Shown in pieces: positions 58,725 through 64,000 of a stretch of 64,000 bases of DNA. The number at the start of each line of letters is the position of its first letter. The first letter of the stretch is position 1. Both the position numbers and the translations under genes were made by a program. The notes beneath the pieces are model-generated. The model did not search any database and was not told the DNA's origin. It saw only the letters and a program-made list of their open reading frames with translations. Origin of the DNA: Kitasatospora aureofaciens (GTDB lineage: Bacteria > Actinomycetota > Actinomycetes > Streptomycetales > Streptomycetaceae); NCBI GenBank assembly GCA_000720845.1, contig JODU01000019.1, forward strand, positions 1-64,000, given 5' to 3'.

Positions 58725-60625
58725 CCGATGTCTACCTCGACAGCCCTCCGCTCACCGCCGAGCAGCGGGCCGTCGTCGAGCAGCCCTGGGACGCCCGGGT
58801 CCTGGTCACCGCGGGGGCCGGCGCGGGGAAGACGCACACGCTGGTGCGTCGGCTCGACGCCCTGTGCGGGCACGAGGACCCGGAGGAGTCGCTGGAGGCC
58901 GCCGACATCCTGGTACTCACCTTCTCCCGGGCGGCCGCCCGGGAGTTGCGTGAGCGCATAACCCGGCACGGGGACCGGGCGCGCCGGGTGCGCGCCCAGA
59001 CCTTCGACGCCTGGGCATACGGCGTCCTCGTCCAGGCCTATCCGGACCGGGAGTGGGCCGCGACGTCCTTCGACGAGCGGATCAGAGCCGCCACGGAGGC
59101 CGTCGAAGAGGGTGCGCTGGAGTCCGGTGACTCGGTCCCGCCGTCCCATGTCGTGATCGACGAGGTGCAGGACCTGCTGGGCGATCGCCGGGAACTGGTG
59201 GAGGCCCTGCTCGACCGCTACCAGGACAGCTGCGGTTTCACCGTGGTCGGTGACGCGGCCCAGTCCGTGTACGGCTTCCAGATCGAGGACGCTGCCGAAC
59301 GCAACGACGAGACCGGACGGTTCTTTGAGTGGTTGCGCCGTTCGTACCCCGACGACCTGGTGGAGTTGCGCCTCACGGAGAACTTCCGGGCCGTCACACC
59401 GGAGGCAGGGGCCGCGCTGTCGCACGGCCCCCGGTTGCAGGAGGTCCGGGACGCCGACGAGGCCGCCACGCTCTACGAGGAGTTGCGCGACCTGCTCCTG
59501 GACCCGGCGAACTCGCTGGGCGACCTCACCGACGAGTTCACGCTGCAGGGTCTGCGGGACCTCCACGACACCTGCGCAGTCCTCACGCGCGACAACCGGC
59601 AGGCATTGGTGGTCTCCCGGTTGCTCCACGAGAACGGCGTCGGGCACCGGCTGCGCCGCCCGCTCGAGGAGCGACCGGTGCCCTACTGGGTGGCCGAGCT
59701 GTTGCGTCGTACCGAGGCGACCGGCATGCCCGAGGACCGGTTCCGCTCCCTGCTGGAACAGATCCCGCTGCCTCACGAGCCGAACGCGGGTGCCTTGTGG
59801 ACGGTCCTGCGGCGCGCGACCCGCTTGCCCGGGCGCACCGCGCTCGACCTGGACCGGCTGCGCCGTCTGGTCGCCGACGGCCGGTTCCCCGACGAGGCGG
59901 CCGACCCGGAGACCGCGCGGATCGTCGTCTCCACCGTGCACCGCGCCAAGGGGTTGGAGTTCGACCGGGTGATCGTCCTGACCCCGCCGACCGTTGCCGA
60001 ACTCGACAAGCAGTACGGGACCGATGCGGACCTCCCCGCTGAGGCCCGCGCCCTCTACGTGGCGATGACCCGGGCCCGACAGGACCTCTACCACGTCCAC
60101 TCCCCCGATCTGCCGATCGTCAGGAGGGCGGGAAACCGCAGGAACGGCCGGCGGTACGTCGGCGGGTGGCGGTCGTACGACAGGTTCGGCGTGGTGGCCG
60201 AGGCCGGGGACGTCTGTCGGGACAACCCGCCCGGTCTCGCGACCGACGCCGTGGCGACCCAGACGTACCTCTTGCAAGAGGTCGGCCCCGGTCAGGAGGT
60301 GCTGCTGCGCAAACGTCACGATCTGCCGGCGGGTGAGGACCAGAGCCCGCCGTACGCCCTGCTGCACCGGGGGCGGGAGATAGGCGAGGCGTCGGAGCGG
60401 TTCCGACAGGAGCTGTTCCGGGTGCAGAAGGTGAGCCGGACCTGGGACCCGTGGTGGCCCGACGAGATCCACGGTCTGCGGATCGACACCTTGGAGACGG
60501 TGACGGGCAGCGTCGCGGCCGGCGCCAACGCCGGTCTGGGTGACCGAGGTGTGTGGATCGCGCCGCGGATCACCGGCATCGGCATGTTTCGAAGGGCTGA
60601 CAACGAAGAGGAGCAGGGCGCATGA
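58721..60625 (+). CDS. UvrD/PcrA-like SF1 helicase of the defence operon
   Basis: A 634-residue SF1A helicase. Motif I is VTAGAGAGKT (about 28), Ia LVLTFSRAAARELRERI, motif II VVIDEVQDL (about 146), motif III VVGDAAQSVYGFQ, motif IV-like RLTENFRA, motif V STVHRAKGLEFD (about 408) and motif VI LYVAMTRARQDLY. The C terminus of about 170 residues is not a UvrD domain and is unknown. GTG start within the stop of the preceding gene and stop within the ATG of the next show tight coupling to the sacsin-helicase and DrmA-like genes. Confidence 0.9.
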   Translation: MTDVYLDSPPLTAEQRAVVEQPWDARVLVTAGAGAGKTHTLVRRLDALCGHEDPEESLEAADILVLTFSRAAARELRERITRHGDRARRVRAQTFDAWAYGVLVQAYPDREWAATSFDERIRAATEAVEEGALESGDSVPPSHVVIDEVQDLLGDRRELVEALLDRYQDSCGFTVVGDAAQSVYGFQIEDAAERNDETGRFFEWLRRSYPDDLVELRLTENFRAVTPEAGAALSHGPRLQEVRDADEAATLYEELRDLLLDPANSLGDLTDEFTLQGLRDLHDTCAVLTRDNRQALVVSRLLHENGVGHRLRRPLEERPVPYWVAELLRRTEATGMPEDRFRSLLEQIPLPHEPNAGALWTVLRRATRLPGRTALDLDRLRRLVADGRFPDEAADPETARIVVSTVHRAKGLEFDRVIVLTPPTVAELDKQYGTDADLPAEARALYVAMTRARQDLYHVHSPDLPIVRRAGNRRNGRRYVGGWRSYDRFGVVAEAGDVCRDNPPGLATDAVATQTYLLQEVGPGQEVLLRKRHDLPAGEDQSPPYALLHRGREIGEASERFRQELFRVQKVSRTWDPWWPDEIHGLRIDTLETVTGSVAAGANAGLGDRGVWIAPRITGIGMFRRADNEEEQGA

Positions 60626-63600
60626 CGCACGTGGCAGGTCGGCACTCCGAGCATTATCGGGTGCGGGACGAGGAACTCCTCGTGGGGCTGCGCAGGGAAC
60701 TCTTCGGCCCCACCGAGGAGTCCGCCCCGGAGGACCGGACCGAGGTACTTCCTCACGACGCGCCGATCGACCGTTACCTGACCGGCGTGCTGTATCCGCG
60801 CGCCTCGCGGGACCGGAGGGCCGAGAACGCCGCCGAGCAGGACGGCTTGGACGCCGCGCCCGTACTCGCCCGGGAGGACGCCGAGGAGGCCGGTGCCGCG
60901 CAGGAAACCGGTGTCTCGGGTGACAAGCGCCCGTCCTCCATGGGCCTGACCTTCGCGGTCGACCCGACCGTGAGCGACACGATCGTGGTCTCGGCGCGCG
61001 CGGCGGTCTACGAGCCCACCGACTCGGACGGCAACCCGGTTCCGGCCCGACGTGCCGAGGCCCGGACCGTCGCGGAGCAGCGGGAGCGGTGGCGGCGCAA
61101 GGAACTCCAGCTTCCCGAGAAGACCGTCGACGTGACCGTCCCCGCCCCGGGCGAACTGATCGATCTCGTGCCGGACAAGGTCGCACTGCACGTCATCGTC
61201 CGCCGCCCCGATCCGGTCAGCGGTACGGTCACGGTCACGGTCACGCTGATCAACCGGCAGAAGGTCGGCGAGCGGGACCTCCAGGACGCCTTCGCCCTGT
61301 TCCAGTGCGACCTGGTGGTCTGGGCCGCCGACGGCTCCAGCGCCTTCGTCGAGCGTCCCGCCCCGGCCGCCGCCCACGACCCGGAGATCGCCACCAGTCG
61401 TCTGCTGCACCGCCATGCTCCGACCTTCGCCATCGGTCACGGTTGTGCCGCCGCCTGGGACTGGGCCCCGTCACCGATCGGCGTGACCGAGAGCATCCCG
61501 GCCGCCGTCCCCGAGGTGCGCAGCGAGTTCGTGCCCAGCGTGGAAGTGCTGCTGGCCGACTCCAATCCGGAGATCGACAGCTCGTCGTTGTCGATGCTCG
61601 GGCTGGCCGAGAAGCCCGACATCGAGGTTCTGGCCGCCCTGGAGGCACTGGCCAGGGGGTACGAGGACTGGATCGCCCGCAAGTCGGCCGAGGCCGACTC
61701 CCTGGTGGGCAGCCCTCACGAGCAGCCCGCGCGGGACCAGGTGGGCGCCTGTCGCGAGGCGCTCGGTCGGATCCGCGAGGGCATCGAGTTGCTGAGGACC
61801 AAGCCCGATCTGATGCGGGCGTTCCGGCTCGCCAACCGTGCCATGGCCGACCAACGCGCCCGCAGCGCCTGGGTGAAGGACGGCCGTTCCGGCGACCCCG
61901 ATCCGGGCACCGGCCGCTGGCGTCCCTTCCAGATCGCCTTCCTGCTGCTCTGCATGGCCGGCATCGACGACCCTGAGCACGACGACCGGAAAGTCTCCGA
62001 CCTGCTCTGGTTCCCGACCGGTGGTGGCAAGACCGAGGCCTACCTCGGCCTGATCGCCCTGACGTCCTTCCTGCGCCGCATCCGCAAGGGCGCGAACGGC
62101 GGCGGTGTCACCGTCCTCATGCGCTACACACTGCGGCTGCTCACTCTGCAGCAGTTCGAACGTGCGGCGATCCTGCTCTGCGCCATGGAACACATGAGGC
62201 GCCACACGCCCGAGTTGGGCGACGAGCCGTTCTCCGTCGGCATGTGGGTGGGACGCTCGGCCACCCCCAACACGCTGGCCGAGGCCGCCGCCAGGCTCGA
62301 CGAGCTGCGCGCCGACCTCGACAAGCGTCTCGCCACCGAGAACCCCGTCCAGTTGCACGCCTGCCCCTGGTGCGGGACCCGGCTCGACGCCCGGGACTAC
62401 GAGGTCGACGAGGACGCCAAGCGGATGTTCATCCGCTGCCCCGGCATGGACTGCGACTTCACCGGTGGTCTTCCCGTCCACCTGATCGACGAGGCGGTGT
62501 ACGACGCGCGTCCGACGTTGGTGATCGCCACCGTCGACAAGTTCGCCTCGATGCCGTGGCGTCCGGCGACCTCCGCGCTGTTCAACCGGGACGACCCGAC
62601 CGACGGCACACCACCTCCGGAACTGATCGTCCAGGACGAGCTGCACTTGATCTCCGGCCCCCTGGGCACTCTCACCGGCCTCTACGAGACCGCCGTCGAC
62701 GCACTGGCCGACCGGCCCAAGGTGATCGCCTCCACGGCGACCATCCGTCGCGCCGCCGACCAGGGCCGGCATCTCTTCGCCCGAGAAGTGCGGCAGTTCC
62801 CGCCCGCCGGCCTGGACTCGCGCGACTCGTGGTTCGCCGTGGAGACGCCGCGCGAGGAGAAGGCGAGCCGCCGCTACGTCGGTCTCCTGGCTCCCGGCAC
62901 CAGTCAGTCCACGCTGTTGATCCGTACGTACGCCACGTTGCTGCACCGGGCCATGCACGCGGACACCGACGACAAGGTGCGTGACGCGTACTGGAGTCTC
63001 GTCGGCTACTTCAACAGCCTGCGGCTGCTCTCGGCGGCCGAGCTCCAGGTCCACGACGACGTGGTGGCCTATCTCGAGCTGCTCGCCGACCGCGAAGGCG
63101 TGGCAGTGCGCTCGGTGGCCAACTACTCGGAGCTGACCAGCCGGATCGACGCCAGCGAGATTCCCACGCGCCTCAAGGGCATCGAGAAGAGGCTCCCGGA
63201 CGAGGACACCGTGGACGTCCTGCTGGCCACGAACATGATCGCGGTGGGCGTGGACGTGGACCGGCTCGGGTTGATGGCCGTGATGGGCCAACCGCAGACG
63301 ACCGCCGAGTACATCCAGGCCACGAGCCGCGTCGGCCGCGCGCATCCCGGCCTGGTCGCCGTCATGCTCAACTCGTCGCGAGCCCGCGACCGCTCGCACT
63401 ACGAGAACTTCCAGCACTACCACTCGGCACTCTACCGAGAGGTCGAGTCCACCTCCGTGACCCCGTTCTCCGCCCGTGCACGTGAACGAGGACTGCACGC
63501 GGTGATCGTCGCTCTCGCCCGCATCCTGATCCCGGCCGCTCGCCCGAACGACGGCGCCGGTCAGGTCGTGTCGTACGAGCACACCCTTCGGAACGACATC

Positions 63601-63867
63601 AGGAACCTCCTCGTGGACCGCGTCCGCGCGGTCACTCCCTCGGAGGCCGAGGCCGTGGAGCAGGACTTCGACGAGTTCGTCGAATGGTGGTGCCAGGAGG
63701 CCGACGTTCACGGCGGGTTGCTCTTCGAACCGAAGCGGGGAAGTCGCGCCCCTTCGATCCTGAAGTCGTACGACGACGAGTCCGAGGACCGCGAGGCGTG
63801 GCGCACCCTGTGGAGCCTGCGCGACGTCGACGCCGAGTCCGCCCTGTTCATGGAGGGAAACCGATGA
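60622..63867 (+). CDS. drmA: DrmA-like DISARM helicase
   Basis: A 1,081-residue SF2-type protein resembling DrmA of DISARM. After an N-terminal region of about 440 residues comes RPFQIAFLLLCMAGI, then Walker A WFPTGGGKTEAYLGL (about 465), MRYTLRLLTLQQF, a Cys cluster CPWCG and CPGMDC (about 582-615, probably zinc), a DEAH-like VQDELHLISGPLG (about 672), STATIRR, GVDVDRLGLMAV and the motif VI-like ATSRVGRAHPG (about 910). It is coupled by 4-base overlaps to both neighbours. In DISARM, DrmA and DrmB form the core complex that blocks phage DNA. Confidence 0.85.
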   Translation: MTHVAGRHSEHYRVRDEELLVGLRRELFGPTEESAPEDRTEVLPHDAPIDRYLTGVLYPRASRDRRAENAAEQDGLDAAPVLAREDAEEAGAAQETGVSGDKRPSSMGLTFAVDPTVSDTIVVSARAAVYEPTDSDGNPVPARRAEARTVAEQRERWRRKELQLPEKTVDVTVPAPGELIDLVPDKVALHVIVRRPDPVSGTVTVTVTLINRQKVGERDLQDAFALFQCDLVVWAADGSSAFVERPAPAAAHDPEIATSRLLHRHAPTFAIGHGCAAAWDWAPSPIGVTESIPAAVPEVRSEFVPSVEVLLADSNPEIDSSSLSMLGLAEKPDIEVLAALEALARGYEDWIARKSAEADSLVGSPHEQPARDQVGACREALGRIREGIELLRTKPDLMRAFRLANRAMADQRARSAWVKDGRSGDPDPGTGRWRPFQIAFLLLCMAGIDDPEHDDRKVSDLLWFPTGGGKTEAYLGLIALTSFLRRIRKGANGGGVTVLMRYTLRLLTLQQFERAAILLCAMEHMRRHTPELGDEPFSVGMWVGRSATPNTLAEAAARLDELRADLDKRLATENPVQLHACPWCGTRLDARDYEVDEDAKRMFIRCPGMDCDFTGGLPVHLIDEAVYDARPTLVIATVDKFASMPWRPATSALFNRDDPTDGTPPPELIVQDELHLISGPLGTLTGLYETAVDALADRPKVIASTATIRRAADQGRHLFAREVRQFPPAGLDSRDSWFAVETPREEKASRRYVGLLAPGTSQSTLLIRTYATLLHRAMHADTDDKVRDAYWSLVGYFNSLRLLSAAELQVHDDVVAYLELLADREGVAVRSVANYSELTSRIDASEIPTRLKGIEKRLPDEDTVDVLLATNMIAVGVDVDRLGLMAVMGQPQTTAEYIQATSRVGRAHPGLVAVMLNSSRARDRSHYENFQHYHSALYREVESTSVTPFSARARERGLHAVIVALARILIPAARPNDGAGQVVSYEHTLRNDIRNLLVDRVRAVTPSEAEAVEQDFDEFVEWWCQEADVHGGLLFEPKRGSRAPSILKSYDDESEDREAWRTLWSLRDVDAESALFMEGNR

Positions 63868-64000
63868 CCCCGCCCCCCAGCCGCCGCCGTCGGACCGCCG
63901 CGAACGGCACCGCCCCGGCCCACAACCTTCCCCGTCGCGGCACGGTCCGTCGGGCCCAGGTGATCAACACGTACGGCGTCGGGTCGCTCATCGCCGTCGA
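63864..64000 (+). CDS. drmB: DrmB-like (DUF1998) protein, 5' end only
   Basis: Only 45 codons are inside the window. After a basic, Pro/Arg-rich start comes VRRAQVINTYGVGSLIAV, which matches the characteristic beginning of DrmB proteins (Arg-Arg-x-Gln, then Thr-x-Gly-Val-Gly). The ATG overlaps the drmA-like stop (ATGA). The assignment rests on this short motif and the drmA-drmB gene order. Confidence 0.7.
   Translation, partial: MTPPPSRRRRTAANGTAPAHNLPRRGTVRRAQVINTYGVGSLIAV

Noticed and set aside
58496..63711. Long minus-strand frames opposite the UvrD-like and DrmA-like genes
   Set aside because: Plus-strand genes there have complete helicase motifs and 4-base overlaps. The reverse frames give Arg/Pro/Gly-rich shadows without domains.

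Overview
The window looks like a contig end from a Streptomyces-type actinomycete. GC content is very high with strong third-position GC bias, GTG and TTG starts are common, and many genes overlap by 4 bases. The gene set is characteristic of the genus: the cslA-glxA glycan pair beside a GH6 cellulase, a secreted LPMO under a DasR-like site, a class F sortase, an F420-type LLM oxidoreductase and an Ehu-type transporter. The first 48 bases are Illumina Nextera adapter, so the left edge is a library artefact.

Layout. (1) 0.4-16.1 kb: three identical tRNA-Lys(CTT) genes; a secreted pectate lyase behind a LacI-type palindrome; a catabolic cluster (two maleate-isomerase-like proteins, D-2-hydroxyacid dehydrogenase, amidase, DUF3830 protein, ehuBCDA transporter, IclR regulator); the LPMO, an SPFH protein and an NlpC-like secreted protein. 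(2) 16.4-23.7 kb: cslA-glxA, GH6 endoglucanase, class F sortase with a secreted partner, NagD-like phosphatase. (3) 23.8-27.1 kb: a small foreign islet with a possible leader peptide, a TTA-containing gene, a phosphohexomutase, and ROK and HAD genes cut off at the junctions. (4) 27.1-33.7 kb: a phosphonate (probably 2-aminoethylphosphonate) uptake and degradation operon with a UTRA regulator. (5) 33.7-45.9 kb: a GC-rich minisatellite, a ROK repressor carrying a ~200-residue low-complexity insertion, an oxidoreductase operon behind a good inverted repeat, FAH and YidC-like genes, HxlR/MFS, and a PadR/HAAS pair. (6) 45.9-64.0 kb: a defence island running off the end of the window.

The defence island is the most interesting part. 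It starts with vsr and two C5-cytosine methyltransferase homologues; the first lacks the catalytic Pro-Cys motif and the second has it. Opposing this is an operon of an XRE-HTH/GHKL-ATPase protein, a protein I do not recognise, and a DUF6339-like protein. Divergent from that is a tightly coupled operon: an optional TTA-containing small gene, a ~1,588-residue sacsin-like ATPase fused to an SF2 helicase, a UvrD-like SF1 helicase, a DrmA-like helicase and the start of a DrmB-like gene. DrmA-DrmB is the core of DISARM, but the usual drmD/drmMI or drmE companions are not seen. I interpret the block as a DISARM-related restriction system with a new set of ATPase modules; this is inference from motifs and gene order.
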